Origin: Pyrenochaeta sp. MPI-SDFR-AT-0127
Lineage: Eukaryota; Ascomycota; Dothideomycetes; Pleosporales; Cucurbitariaceae
Direction of reading: 5' to 3'
Assembly (NCBI GenBank): GCA_020747015.1
Contig: JAGTJM010000062.1
Location: forward strand, 62,001 to 126,000
DNA: 64,000 nucleotides
Shown: in pieces, positions 19,944 to 31,729 of the stretch
Position numbering within the stretch: the stretch's first letter is position 1
Layout of the letters: every line of letters begins with the position of its first letter
Notes under the pieces: generated by a model
Database searches by the model: none
Told to the model about the DNA's origin: nothing
What the model saw: the letters and a program-made list of their open reading frames with translations, nothing else
Translations under genes and position numbers: made by a program

Positions 19944-22022
19944 TCAATGCTCAAATCGTGCTTCCCTCCGACCCGAACCAGTTCCAGCTTCGCCCTTGGC
20001 ATGAGCATCTGCAGTCTGCCTCTCGACCAACTTCAACGGCCGATACTCGGCATCCCACATTTGCTCGCGGATCCACTCTTCAAGCTCTGCATCGTCATCC
20101 GGAATATTCTTTTCCTGAGCAAGATCATCTTCGATCGCCTTCCTGATGACGTTCCTCGCAATCTTGACGCTAATATCGCGTACATCTTCGACATCTGGCA
20201 ACAGGCCGGCCCCTGAACTGTTCAGTACTGGTGCAGCGGAGGCAAGGGCCTGGACAGCTGCGACAAGTAGCGCAGGCGTCATGAGACGGGTACGACTGAG
20301 GACTGCGCCAAGCCCTATGCCTGGAAAGGTGACCGAATTGTTGCACTCGGCTGACAGTAATTAGTGTCTATGTCGATATGTGGAGGCAGTTGGACCTACA
20401 AATTTCATAGTCTTTACCGTCATGCTTTACTGCAGGGAATGGCGAACCCGTTGCGACCAAAACTCTTCCATCCGTCCAATTGTACAGATCCTGTGGTTTC
20501 GCTTCATGTAGCCGCGTCGGATTGGAAAGTGGGAAAATAGCGGGACGCTCCACGTGTTTCGCCATCTCTCGAACAATTTCTTCTGTGAAAGCTCCCGGCT
20601 TCGTAGACGTGCCTATCAGCACGTGTGGCTTTACTTCCTTTACAACTGACAAAAGATCTCCATGGTCTTTGCCTTCCCACTCCTTGTCGTCGCGAGCATA
20701 GGGCAACTGGGCTCGGGTAAGCTCATCCTTCTTGGCTTTGACCAAGAGGCCGGGCTTATCGACGCACCTACACAAGTTAATATTCTTCCACAATCTTGCA
20801 ATATTATGTGGCACTTTTACCAAATCTGTTTACCGGCCTCTTCAACTGACTTATTTGTATGCTGTGCAATGGCGTCCTTGATCTGGTCTGCAATGCCAGT
20901 ACCTGCGGACCCCGAACCGAACATAATGAATCGAGCTTCGTCCCACTTGACGCCACTGACTTTGAAAGCCGCCATGACAGCAGCCAGTGTGACGCAACCC
21001 GTTCCTTGGACATCGTCATTAAAGCATGCAATCTGCGGTGAGTACTTGTCGAGAATTCTCCGTGCATTGTTCAAGCCAAAGTCCTCAAAATGAATATAAG
21101 CCTTCGGATATCGCTTTCTAGCGGCGCTAACGAACTTGTCGATGAACTTATCGTACTCTTCGCCATGGATTCTGTTCTTTCGTAAACCTAGATATAGATC
21201 ATCTTCAAGCAACTCTTTATTCTGTATTTTGTTAGGAAAGACTGATTCAAATGGGTTATTCCTTGACTTACATCGGTTCCACAATCAAGTACAACAGGCA
21301 ATGTTCGCGAAGGATGAATCCCAGCACATAGCGTGTATATGACCAATTTTGCTACACTTATCAAGATAGCTCCGACGCCCTGATCTCCTATGCCCAATAT
21401 CTGTTGTCCGTCACTCACAACTATGATGTCGATGTCCTCCGGATTGCCCCATTGACTGATGTCATCCTCTATCCGATCTGCATCATCGATATTGAGGAAG
21501 CATCCTTCGGGCCTTCGGAACAATCTTGAATAGTCTGCTATTGCATCGCCCTCGGTTGGGGTATAAATCACCGAGAACATTTCTTTTAGGTGGTCGAGGA
21601 TGAGCTTGTTATATGATCAGCTATAGCACATTCTGAATTGTATCTTAGGACTCTCTTACCCTATAGTATAACACATCGTTCTGCTCCTTTAAGCTAGTCA
21701 TAAAGGTGTTCTTCGCCAGGTCATTTGGACGGGAGCGGTACTGGGCGTAAGCACGCTTGACCTGCTCCTCGAGAGTCTGTACATTCGTGGGTAGAAGGCC
21801 ATGTAGCTTAAAGACATCCCGCTCTTCTTTGGGAAAAGCAGAGCCCTTATTGAAGTAAGGAGTTCTGAGAAGTGCATTTCCCTAGGGCCCAAGTTAGATG
21901 CAGCGTTTTCAAAGTTCATAAGGGGTTTACGGTACTGTCAATATTGTTCCTTGGGGCCCGGACGTCGAAAGTGGTAGATGTCCGAATTTGTTATTCTTCT
22001 GTTGTTTTGTATATGACGACAT
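19944..22022 (-). CDS. NAD(P)-dependent malic enzyme
   Basis: Six exons: 22022-21936, 21881-21660, 21604-21272, 21221-20821, 20767-20400, 20350-19944. Together 605 residues with every joint in frame. Start MSSYTKQQKNNKFGHLPLST leads into TGNALLRTPYFNKGSAFP, the malic-enzyme N-domain. YTPTEG (117-122), DGQQILGIGDQGVGAI, YIHFEDFG, FNDDVQGTG, the dinucleotide-binding FGSGSAGTGIAD (about 315-326), VDKPGLL, IGTSTKPGAFTEE, PLSNPT and ECNNSVTFPGIGLG are all family blocks. It oxidatively decarboxylates malate to pyruvate. The start uses GTACCG as first donor; the alternative donor three codons downstream breaks frame. No obvious mitochondrial presequence, so a cytosolic location is possible. Confidence 0.95.
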
Positions 22023-22860
22023 GCTTGCGATGGAGCAGTGTGCAGCGTTTGAATTGCAATAATTATGTGTGTGGGACGGCACACCAAGCTGGTCTCAATG
22101 ATGCCAGTCGTGGGCGCATGAGGAAGCAGTTAGCTATAAAGTTAGTTGCGATATAATGTATAATCACATTAGAGCTAGATCACGAGTAACATCTTATTTT
22201 CAGTGTGTTCATCCATGACTGATATGCGTGTCGCGTTTCTGTCGGTATTATGACATCAGAGTCCCATTTGTTAGATGCCCCACCAGAGCTTATCGATTAT
22301 GCGGATCATGAGTGATATTGCATAATTGGCGGAAATCACCGAGGAAATCGATGCATCATCGCGCTTCAAAGGCAGCTCAAGCTGAGTAAGACTTGACAAG
22401 GCGTCGCTAGTGAGATGTGGTCGACGAAACATTCAGGACGCATAGCCGTACGAACATGGATGTTGCGATGACCGGTTGATCACTTCCTGCGCACAACCCT
22501 CAACCACTGCACGTCACATTTGAATCTTGTACAAGTGCTCTTCACTCCCTCGGCGGATCAGAGTCTGGTTTTCAAAGTTCGGAACTTCCCCATCGTCATA
22601 GGGTTGGCATTTTGGTCCACAAAATTTACCGCGTGTCAGCTTCAGGTAGTAGCAGACCTATGCTGCTGGCACTGGAATTTCAAATCGCAACACTCTGATG
22701 AAATGTATTCCACATGCACGTTCTAGTTAGATCATGTGCAGATAACAAGCTTAAATAGAACTAGCGTTGTGTTGGCAGATACAAGTCGCATATCCCTCAC
22801 GAGGCTGTGCTCTGGCCTGTTGGATGATCTCCTTCAGATTGTCTCCCGGCCAGCAGCAAA
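22023..22860. other. Intergenic, promoter side of malic enzyme
   Basis: No coding sequence supported. AT-rich, with scattered short frames. Confidence 0.5.
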
Positions 22861-23680
22861 ATGGAAAAGCAAATAAATCTCGTTAATGGCATCGCAGCTC
22901 TGCTCTGTATTGGCGCCAGTATCGGCGCTCTTTTCATTCATCCAATCATCCTTGTTGCAAAATATCTGCTCCATTGGACAAACCCTCATGAAGAGAAGCG
23001 AATGAGCGCAGTCCGGTGAAGCCATACAGACCTCACGATATTCGTACTTTGAGCTTCATGCGCAGCTGTAAACAGGCGTATGTAATCCTTCTCCGTCATC
23101 CCTTCAGCCACGTTTTGTAGACTCTTTCTGATGTGAACAGCTACACCGAGATGATAAATTATATATACTCCCAGCCCACCTTTATCTTTGGTGATTACGA
23201 CTCTTTCTTAACTTTCTGCGCCTCTATTCTCCAATCTGGCTTCCAATCTGTTCGATCGATTCGGTTCGACCAGAATTATCTACCTTGTTACAGCAAACCT
23301 CGCCCTCCAGCCTATCCCACCACCGAATCCTATAGTCCTCTTCGTCAGCTTACTGCTGGTACTCGCAATGGCACCAAATACCAGCATTGCAGTCGTCATC
23401 TCCAAAGGATGCGTGGCAACATTCTTGTGAGATCCACTCGAGCGTGCAAAGCCTCAAAGCCTTCAGACTCGATGCACCTGCTTCGGTCGAAGATTTACAT
23501 GGGTATCTTGGTAGAAGCAGCCAGTTCTGGTCAGAATTACAGGCTCTTTCGCAGGCGAAGAATTTCAGCGAACGGTTCGTAGTGAAAGTGGACAGTATTT
23601 CTGAGTCCATGGCACACTTGAGGACGCTTGGGTTCGTCACGGCGCGAGATCGTCGATTCGCATTGCATGGAGTGTAAGGA
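22861..23680 (+). pseudogene. Decayed gene of the DUF7730-type family
   Basis: ATG 22861 opens a 53-residue frame with a hydrophobic segment (GIAALLCIGASIGALF) that stops at TGA 23018-23020. A second frame then carries FMRSCKQA, an intron (about 23077-23140) and YTEMINYIYSQPTFIFGDYD. That block matches the intact neighbour at 24.6 kb (YTETIPFLYSRPTFMFHDYA), including the TCRQ-Y motif typical of these fungal proteins. Downstream similarity shifts to yet another frame (SSVQSLKAFRLD). At least two frame changes are therefore needed to read it through, so I call a pseudogene; a missed intron could remove one of them. Confidence 0.55.
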
Positions 23681-23978
23681 TACATGTGTACCTCCTGGCA
23701 GAGTTTATGTTAAAGATGGAGGAGGGGGGGTTGGAACCAGTGAATTATTTTTAGCTTTCGCTTGTATAGGCTAGCTGGCCAAGGTTGAGACCGGAAGTTC
23801 AGCCTTCTGCTGCCGCCTGGGCTCTCAATACCACCTCCTTCATCTCCATAAGAGCTCTCACAAATCGTTAAACCGAAAGTCAACTCTCTTTTGTTCGTAA
23901 ATGGTGTACACTTCAAAGAATTTGAATCACTTCGCGCATCACGTTTCATCAACATCAGATCGTATCTATCTCAACACC

Positions 23979-25151
23979 ATGCCTCTTAATGTGCTTGCGA
24001 GTTACTACAACAGCGAAGCATATAAGAGAAGGATAGCTAAACAGGAAGAGAAGAAAGCAGTTTCAGCCCCAAAGCTTACAAGAAGAAAGAAAGCATTGTC
24101 TCTTTCGGATAAAAACATCCGAAGTGCTGCGCAACAACTGCAATCACCGTTCTTCAAGCTACCTGGGGAATTACGAACCCAAATATATGAAGTGTTTTTC
24201 GGGTATAGATCAGGGATACACGTTGTCTTCTGGGACGGTCGCCTCCATTCCTATCGCTGCCAGTGGACCTCGGATCTTGCTATACCTGCTCGCCACACCC
24301 AGTGTTGGAACAATTATTGCAACGGAAGTTGGTCCCAAGGATCCAAACAAGGGTGGCATGATTGGAAATCAGATGTTATGGGCTTGTTAAGGAGTTGTAG
24401 AATTATGTAAGTTTGTCATTTTCATCATTTGAGTTAAGATGCGTGCTACATTGCCACAAGGCATTTCGAGTCAACTATAGAATTTGTCAAGAGCCTACGA
24501 CATATCCTTTGTCTATCATACATGGTTGGTCAATATCGGCAACTAAGTTATCTCAGGTATACGGAAACAATACCTTTCCTCTACTCTCGCCCAACCTTTA
24601 TGTTCCACGACTATGCTTCCTTTCTCGCCTTCGTCGCTTCTATATTACCTTCGCGCATCCAAACTATTCAAAGTGTATGTATCAATCAGCCTGAGGGTAC
24701 CTCTCCAATAGTCTCTGGCTTCAATGATTTGGGCGACCACTTTCATCACTCCAGTCTGTATGGCCCCTCGTCCTACTCTGTTTTGCACACCAGCAATATT
24801 TCAGTCCGTAACCCAATATTGATGTCCCTTGTATCAGCCACAAGGTCTCAAGAACCAGAGATCCGAATCGGGGCTTGGCTGCATATCATTCACATACTTT
24901 CTAACATGAAAGCTCTCAATGAAGTACGGGTACACCTGTATCTCAGTATCATATATGACAGAGAATTCGAACAACAAGAGGAGTGGATGAAAAAGCGAAC
25001 ATGGGAAAGGTTTCTGACCGAACTTGATCAATTAAAGAAAGGGCGTGAGTGGGATGAGTGGAATGTTTTTGATATCACGATCGATAGATTGCCGCGCGGG
25101 TTTGGGGCGAAGCATGTGGACATTGTGAGGAAGAGAATGATGAGATGCTAA
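23979..25151 (+). CDS. DUF7730-type fungal protein of unknown function
   Basis: Two exons (23979-24406, 24557-25151) with a 150-bp intron (GTAAGT...TCTCAG) give 340 residues. Basic Lys/Arg-rich N-terminus, then FFKLPGELRTQIYEVFFG at about 65-82, the F-box-like LPxELRxxIY opening, and LLRSCRIMYTETIPFLYSRPTF across the intron, the second hallmark (LLxxCRxxYxE...LYxxxxF). The C-terminal half is predicted helical with a charged EFEQQEEWMKKRTWERF stretch. Such genes are highly expanded in Pleosporales with no assigned biochemical role. The broken copy directly upstream suggests a local tandem duplication. Confidence 0.8.
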
Positions 25152-26447
25152 TCTCTGAGTATGCATACACAAGTTAATGGGTCTTGTTGCTGTTAATGCG
25201 ACTCTGTTAGTGGTAGGAATCTTGTGCTATCATCACAATCATCAACAAACAGGCAAACTACCGTCATACAGCACTTTCCCCTCTCTTATATCAGTTTCAA
25301 CAATCAAACGATGAATTTTCTTGTTTGCAAGTCAGAACCAGACACTTTTCTGTACAGTGAGACCCTAAACATGAACTAGGATTCGAGTTGCATTATTGCT
25401 TGAACGTTGGGAACTGTGCATTTTGAGGGGTATGCGTCGAGACTTCGCTTTGCTGAGGGATATAGAGTATCAGCAACTCAAATATTATGACCTAGATTTC
25501 ATCCTCATCTCTCTTTCTCTATATATATTTTTCTTTTACCATGCTTTTAAACCCCAATCAAAATGTGTCCATGTGATGTAAGTGTTTCATAGCTATTTTC
25601 ACTCTCATGTTCAGACTGAATATTAGCACATGGTATCGCAGTAAGTGCTAAAAATGACTGATACGAATTTTCTGTTGATTGCAAGTGCGTCTTGCACGAT
25701 TTTTTTTTTGCGATTGAACAGAGCGTCCGCGGCCCACTACAACGGGTTGGCTCACTGGTGACTAAAGCACGACTTTGTGGCACGTGTTTATCTCAACCAA
25801 CATAGGGACGTCTTTGAAACCAAGGCGCTTGCTTTTTTGGGGTGATAACTGGTCTCGTATACGCTATTTTAGGGGCCTTCTTGACTAACAGGATGCTCGA
25901 GCTGATCAGAGACTGAGAGAAGTTCTGTATCCTGCAACAGGGAGTTACAGGGAACAGGTTGCTTTAATAATCGCTATCTTAACATAAACGAACCACAAAC
26001 TGGAATTAACGGCTACATGCCTTAGCTTATCCAGATTGGAAAATTAATATGTCACCTGAATCTATTTTGTTAACTGGCTAACGTTACTGGGCTTTGATTT
26101 ATCAGAGAGGCCACCGTACTCTATGGGCCCTTCTTTCGCGCTGCTCCCCTAATTCCTATTCAGAATTCTCCTAAACCCTTGCTCGAAGCATTCATAGCGA
26201 ATTTCTGCGCCTTGCAACGGCCTCGAACAATGATTTCGCTGTCATTTGCTTCCTTTTCGACGGGGCCAATCAATCCTGAAGAAATTAGTGTCTAGATACT
26301 TTGTACTCGGTCTTCTTTTCACACATTTGTAATTGACTTTATTTATGTTGAAATGTGGCCACTGCTTCCTTAACTGCTATTGGTTTTTGGACGGTCTCGT
26401 TTTTTACTGTTGATCTATTCGATGGTTCAATGGTTTTATGCTAGGAT
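25152..26447. other. Gene-poor AT-rich stretch
   Basis: No intact frame of note and no recognised transposon protein. It is the first part of a 3.3-kb gene-poor block running to the CalB-like lipase. Confidence 0.5.
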
Positions 26448-26815
26448 TCAGCAGAGAGTTCGACTAGTTCTGTTCGCCAAGTGTTTGGACCTTTTCCCTT
26501 TGAGCGTCGTTCTAGGATGAGCAAAAGGTCTTGATGACCACAAGTCGAAGCCAGGTCGTAGGGCGACTTCCCTTCTTTGTTCACCTAGAGATGATCTGCT
26601 CCTTGCGCGCACAGAAATGAGGTGACGGCAGCGCGAAGAGCCAAATCCCAGCTGTACGAACCCGTCCAAAAGGTTACGACTTGATGAAGAACAATTGCGC
26701 TAGATGACTCGCACGGCGCGTTCAAGTCCCACCCGTATTTAAGCAAGATACTCAAAATCGCAACTATTCGATTTGGAACAAACTCCTTCTCAGTCTCTGA
26801 CATGGTCTTCGTCAA
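26448..26815 (-). pseudogene. Ankyrin-repeat protein relic
   Basis: Minus-strand text reads LLKYGWDLNAPCESS, AIVLHQVVTFWTGSYSWDLALRAAVTSFLCAQGADHL, stop, VNKEGKSPYDLASTCGHQDLLLIL. GADHx-x-VNKEGKSPYDLA is a standard ankyrin consensus (GAdvn..d..G.tpl.lA). The two halves are in the same frame but separated by a TAG (near 26588), and no start, signal or partner domain remains upstream. It looks like the C-terminal repeats of a larger ankyrin protein eroded by mutation. Confidence 0.6.
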
Positions 26816-28404
26816 CCATGAACGATTTATGTGTACTGGTAAGTAACATCAGTCTTGTGAGCTCATTGCCTTCACTGACTCAAGGTAGGCTTATGGGTGC
26901 AATTAGCAATAACAGTCGCAGATTAGCCAACTTTGCAGGCTTTTACAAGGGTATTCAGTCAGCAGGTGCAGCAGTAATGTGGCGCTTGGACGGGGTCAAG
27001 CATGGATCCAAGGTCCCGTACATGCATCTTTTTCGCTTCATGTTAGGGCCTACTCGCAGGCAGCCTAGTTATTGCACATCCAGTCATACTGCTAAAGATC
27101 AAGGACACTATTCCAGTCGAAGAAGCTCTTAATTTTACGGAAAACACTATTGAGGACTTTATTGGTCACAAAGTCAGCCACAATCCTCCACATCAGGTGA
27201 GCCACTGGAAGGTTTAAGGTTTTCTAGCCATTTGTGACAGTTTGTAGCCTAGTCTTACGCTGAGAACTTGCCGAGGTAGACTCATGACTGGTGGACACTA
27301 CTTTCCCACTAACATACGGAGTACGATGGGCACTACTTTCCCGCTAACGGACAGAGTACGATGATAAATTTGTTTTCAACCGCAATCATGACGGACGTGG
27401 AGTGCGTTCAATGCTCTTGTGAGCAGTATGTCCATAAGAACAAAATCGTCAACCAAAGTGGCTCGACTAATGTGCTTCAACTAACATCTCTGCAGCTTGA
27501 GGTCACTTGTTGCAACAGGTAGTTATTGCAGACTGTATTTGAACAAAACGTCATAATACACATGCATAAATTCTGGTCGATAAATAATCATTAGGAAGAA
27601 TTATGTGCCCGCGTGTCGTTCACCTCCACGTGGCTCACCCCCTGCTAGCTAAAAACGAATTTGTCCAATTTATACGGTATAAGTTTAGCAGTGGCTCTTT
27701 TCAAGGAGAATTTCATGACTACCTTTGGTCACTGGGAACATTATTGGACCATGTGAGCACATTGTTCCGCTAGTTGAAAATCAAGCGCGCGCTCGAACGG
27801 GTTTTGATTTAGATTAATCACTAAAATGCATTTAGCGCCTTAGTGTCCAAAATTTAAGGGTACTGCTGGAGGACATACACATGTTTTGATGATGTACGAC
27901 GTGCATAGTCAAGAGTCGAGAACAGTGGTGGGTTCGGCATATTTAAACTGTCTTACATAACTGTGAATCTTTACTATGATGGAATTCAGAGCTCAATGCG
28001 ACCCAGTAACTCGCGCATTCCTCGGCCCTCTCTTTCGCAGACACAGGAATTGGGATTCAGGACATCAACATGTGAATCGGGTACACATTCATTATCATTG
28101 TCTGGCAAAAACTTTAATCTGAATACGGATGGAGGTTCCCGCGCTTCGTTGCGCAGCTGGATCACACAGCCAACAACCATCTAGCCTTTTTTGGACATCT
28201 GCAGCCAAACTTGGTGATCAACAGGAACGGCGTTCTACCTTAATCCAAATGTGTAGCCTGATCTACATTGGTGCGCAGATTAATTTCTACTAGTCCTGTG
28301 CTTTTCGACGACTTTCACAGTCTCAGCGTAGATACCGAGGAGTTGAAATTTGCACCTAGACACCCATTGTCATCAATATTTGTTAGCCTCGACTTCATGA
28401 GGTC
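26816..28404. other. Gene-poor AT-rich stretch, second half
   Basis: No coding gene supported. Frames such as 26773-27132 and 27963-28184 lack any motif. A 35-bp imperfect tandem duplication occurs at 27293-27362. Confidence 0.5.
27293..27362. repeat. Imperfect 35-bp tandem duplication
   Basis: Copies 27293-27327 and 27328-27362 agree at 30 of 35 positions by direct comparison. Four of the five differences are A/G transitions. Both copies contain CACTACTTTCCC and GAGTACGAT. Confidence 0.8.
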
Positions 28405-28412
28405 TATATAAA
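28405..28412 (+). promoter_or_regulatory. TATA box of the CalB-like lipase
   Basis: TATATAAA about 95 bp before ATG 28506, with a CA-rich leader following. Good match in sequence and spacing. Confidence 0.55.
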
Positions 28413-28505
28413 CACAGATGCCGGTCCTGATATCGAAACCAGGACCCTAATATTTACTTTGCACATACTTCACACTACGAAAGTTTCGATTATTTCTCCA
28501 ACAAG

Positions 28506-29936
28506 ATGCGCTTTGTCATTCTATGGCTAGCTCTTTTGAACCTTTTTCCCTTTTCTCTCGCTGCACCTGCAGTGGCAGAGGCAACCCTTCTGGAAACAGC
28601 ACCTGCGCCTTTCTTCGAAGACACCACCACAATTGAGAAACGACAATGGTTAACCGGCATATTTGACCTCATTAAAGAACCTATTCGAAATTTACAGGCT
28701 GCACTTGTAGCGAAGGACCCAATCGCTGTCGCCAACGCACTGATTAGCGTCACACCTACATCACAGCCAACGGACATTGCGGGCTGTGTCTCGAGACTGT
28801 CAAACATCTGGGCTAGTCCAAATCCGCAACAAGATTTCTTTCAAGCTGTTGCTACACAAGTTGCCAGTGGTCTGGTACTTGATGGAACGCTGAATACAGC
28901 TCTCAACGGCGGCTTGTCAGTTGGTGAAAATAGCATCGACAATAACAATCCACCTCCACCATCCGTAATTTTCCCCAAGAAAGACCCAACCGACGCGCCA
29001 TTCTCGCTATCCGAAGATGCACTTCGTAAAGCGATTTACATCCCCTCGGGCTTCACATACGGTGCTAAACGACCCGTGATCTTCGTGCCTGGGACTGGCT
29101 CGTATGGTGGCTCGGCGTTTGGGAATAACTTACGAAAATTGTTGACAGGAAAGAGTTATGCTGATCCGGTGTGGCTAAATATTCCAGAGGCCATGCTGGC
29201 TGATGCCCAAACGAACAGCGAGTACATCGCGTACGCCATCAACTACATCTCAGCTGTGTCCCAGAATAACAACAAGATTGCTGTCATCTCCTGGTCCCAA
29301 GGTAGTCTTGACACGCAATGGGTTCTCAAGTACTGGCCATCAACTCGCACAGTGGTGACCGACTTCCTGCCCATAAGCGCAGACTTCAAGGGTACCGTGC
29401 TCGGTAATGTTCTATGTCTGTCCGCAACCAGCGCCGTAGGCCTCAATCCCTGTGCGCCGAGCGTGGTTCAACAACTGGCTACCTCTCGCTACGTGAGTCA
29501 ATTGAGATCAAACGGCGGCGATTCGGCATATGTACCTACAACAACCTTCTACTCGGGTTTCTTGGATGAGATCGTCCAACCACAACAAGGCTCTACTGCT
29601 AGCGCTTTTCTTAACGACGCACGTGGTGTCGGGGTATTGAACAATGAAGTTCAAGTCCGCTGCGCTGGTCGTCTTGGAGGCTCATTCTACGGACACGCTG
29701 GAGTACTGTTCCATCCCCTTACATACGCGTTGATAGTGGATGCGCTAAACAACGATGGGCCCGGAAGTCTAAGCAGAATAGATGTTGCAAGTGTATGCAG
29801 CTCGTATGCCGCGCCTGGGCTGGACCTCGATGATGTGATCGCAACAAGTGGACTGATTCCTGTGGCGGGGGTGTTGCTGTTGAGTTATCCGCAGAAGTTG
29901 TTTACTGAACCTCCGTTGAGATCATATGCAGTATGA
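28506..29936 (+). CDS. Secreted CalB-like lipase
   Basis: Single exon, 476 residues. Signal peptide 1-19 (cut after SLA/A), a propeptide ending at a dibasic EKR (about 44-46), then the Candida antarctica lipase B-type fold: RPVIFVPGTGSYGG (oxyanion loop), NKIAVISWSQGSLDTQW with nucleophile Ser264, FYSGFLDEIVQP with Asp354, and YGHAGVLFHPLTY with His397. The N-terminal segment 60-150 is an extension before the catalytic domain, seen in longer ascomycete members. An Ile/Trp/Ser before the Ser and CalB-style loops make an extracellular triacylglycerol lipase or esterase likely. The gene is intact although it abuts decayed DNA. Confidence 0.9.
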   Translation: MRFVILWLALLNLFPFSLAAPAVAEATLLETAPAPFFEDTTTIEKRQWLTGIFDLIKEPIRNLQAALVAKDPIAVANALISVTPTSQPTDIAGCVSRLSNIWASPNPQQDFFQAVATQVASGLVLDGTLNTALNGGLSVGENSIDNNNPPPPSVIFPKKDPTDAPFSLSEDALRKAIYIPSGFTYGAKRPVIFVPGTGSYGGSAFGNNLRKLLTGKSYADPVWLNIPEAMLADAQTNSEYIAYAINYISAVSQNNNKIAVISWSQGSLDTQWVLKYWPSTRTVVTDFLPISADFKGTVLGNVLCLSATSAVGLNPCAPSVVQQLATSRYVSQLRSNGGDSAYVPTTTFYSGFLDEIVQPQQGSTASAFLNDARGVGVLNNEVQVRCAGRLGGSFYGHAGVLFHPLTYALIVDALNNDGPGSLSRIDVASVCSSYAAPGLDLDDVIATSGLIPVAGVLLLSYPQKLFTEPPLRSYAV

Positions 29937-30717
29937 GTAGTGGCGAGTAATCGTTTCTAGTATTCCTGTGGCCTTAACTCGCACTACCAACAACTATTTT
30001 TAGTGACTACTAGCGAATATCTTTGATTCAATTGAAGAAATGAACTCTTTCTACAGAAACTGTACTAGAAATCATCGCGCTTGATCATTTTTACAGTATT
30101 TGTGCTTTCGTGAACACCATCAAGTACCCTTTCAAAATCTGCCTTTGACTTCATGTCATTGTTGTAGGCTCACACTCTATGCTTGACTTGTTCACTGCGA
30201 CTGTTGTGAATCCGTTCGAGACGGTAAACATAGAGCTAGAGTCAGTCGTTATAGACACCTGGCGATTCAACCTGGTTCATCGGCAAGAAATACCGACGAC
30301 ATTTGTTGGAAATCTAGAGGATTGGCAGCCCCCTACACAGCATGGCCAACTACACACATTCCTCAAGTTGCTCTACCTTAGTATGCTGGGGTTGAACTTT
30401 TGAATTACCTATCATTATGTATGCTGGGAAGTCTGGACTTGCACGCTCGCGGCAGCTGAGAAGATTATCTTCAACTACTGCGTCTTTAGTGTCACAGAAT
30501 GCTACCACAGATGGCGATAGTGATAGAAGACATACTCTCATAAGGAAATCTTTGGTTATCAGGGTGTTGCACCATTGTTGTGTTATATATGAGGAGTTTG
30601 ATCAAGCGGTAAGAATCGCTCAGCAATTTTCCAATATGCCAGGCTCGAAGAAATATGGCAGCTCTCTTGTTTCGAGGCAGGCCCCCTGTATCAAAGAAGC
30701 CATTCCGTTCGGCAGGA
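29937..30717. other. Intergenic, convergent 3' ends
   Basis: Between the convergent lipase and methyltransferase genes. Frames at 30179-30403 and 30417-30728 show no motif. Confidence 0.5.
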
Positions 30718-31729
30718 TCATTTCTTGAAAGCGAATACTTTGAATGAGCCTGTCACAAATCAGCTTCTCAATTGGCTCAGTAATGTTAAGGGTATCTTGA
30801 TTTCGCTTACCGGCCCACTCATTTACATCCAAATCACTCAGGTCCCGCTTCATGTCTTCAGCGACGCCACCATCAGAATTCTGCTGTACACCACAGCAAG
30901 ATTGGTTTTTCACTGGCTCAACCTCAGCTGGTTCAACTTCAGCTGGTTCCTCGACGCCTGGACAACATCCAGCATTTGCCCCGTCTTGCATATACACATT
31001 CAAATCGCTGCCTGCATCAACGACTAGGACATTGTCGAACCCCGCTTCCTTCAACCACTCTTCATAATCTTCTTTGCTACTCGCACCAGCTACACAGCCA
31101 ACATATAAAGCAACATTTGACTTTAAGTCCTCAGGCAATGGCTTTTTGCTGAGAATATCCGACACAGCTACTCGTCCGCCTGGTTTCAGGAGGCGGTGCA
31201 TTTCCTTAAACACGAGATGCTTCTCGTCATAAGGTACGAGGTTGATGACACAGTTTGAGATGATGACGTCTGCTGATGCCGTGGGTATGTCAATTGCGGT
31301 GATGCGTGACTGTACAAAAGATACATTGGTGGTGCCCGTTTTAGATGCATTGAGGCGAGCCTTCTTGAGCATATCCTATGACTAGTCAAAGGAGAAGACC
31401 AAACTTGAGTAAAAACTGGTTGAACCTACTTCATTCATGTCCACCCCCCATGCCATTCCTTTCTCTCCAACTTTGTTCGAGGCAAGGAACACATCAAATC
31501 CCGCGCCACAGCCCAGATCAACTACAGTTTCTCCTTCTTTCAAACTTGCAAGTGCTATTGGATTACCGCAGCTGAGACCAAGGTTGGAATCACTTGGTAT
31601 AGAGGCCAGCTCTTCAGCAGAGTATCCAAACGCTTGAGCAACGACTTTCGCATGACTGGGCGATGTTTCGGCGCGTGCTGTGGCGCTGTAGCGAGCTCGC
31701 ACATTCTCATAAATTGTTGTCGAGTCCAT
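30718..31729 (-). CDS. Arsenite methyltransferase (ArsM/AS3MT type)
   Basis: Three exons (31729-31430, 31375-30811, 30737-30718) give 294 residues. SAM-binding motif VVDLGCGAGFDVFLA (69-83). The three conserved As(III)-binding cysteines are visible: Cys54 (GLSCGNP), Cys142 (SNCVINL) and Cys194 (YVGCVAGA). HRLLKPGGRVAVSDIL is the usual post-motif. The C-terminal region adds two CC pairs (237-238 and 260-261), a feature of many ArsM proteins, around a short PAEVE direct repeat. The last 20-bp exon gives the ending VFAFKK; read-through of the 73-bp intron would extend the protein unnaturally. Methylates arsenite using SAM and thiols. A bZIP gene lies 0.5 kb upstream on the same strand. Confidence 0.92.
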
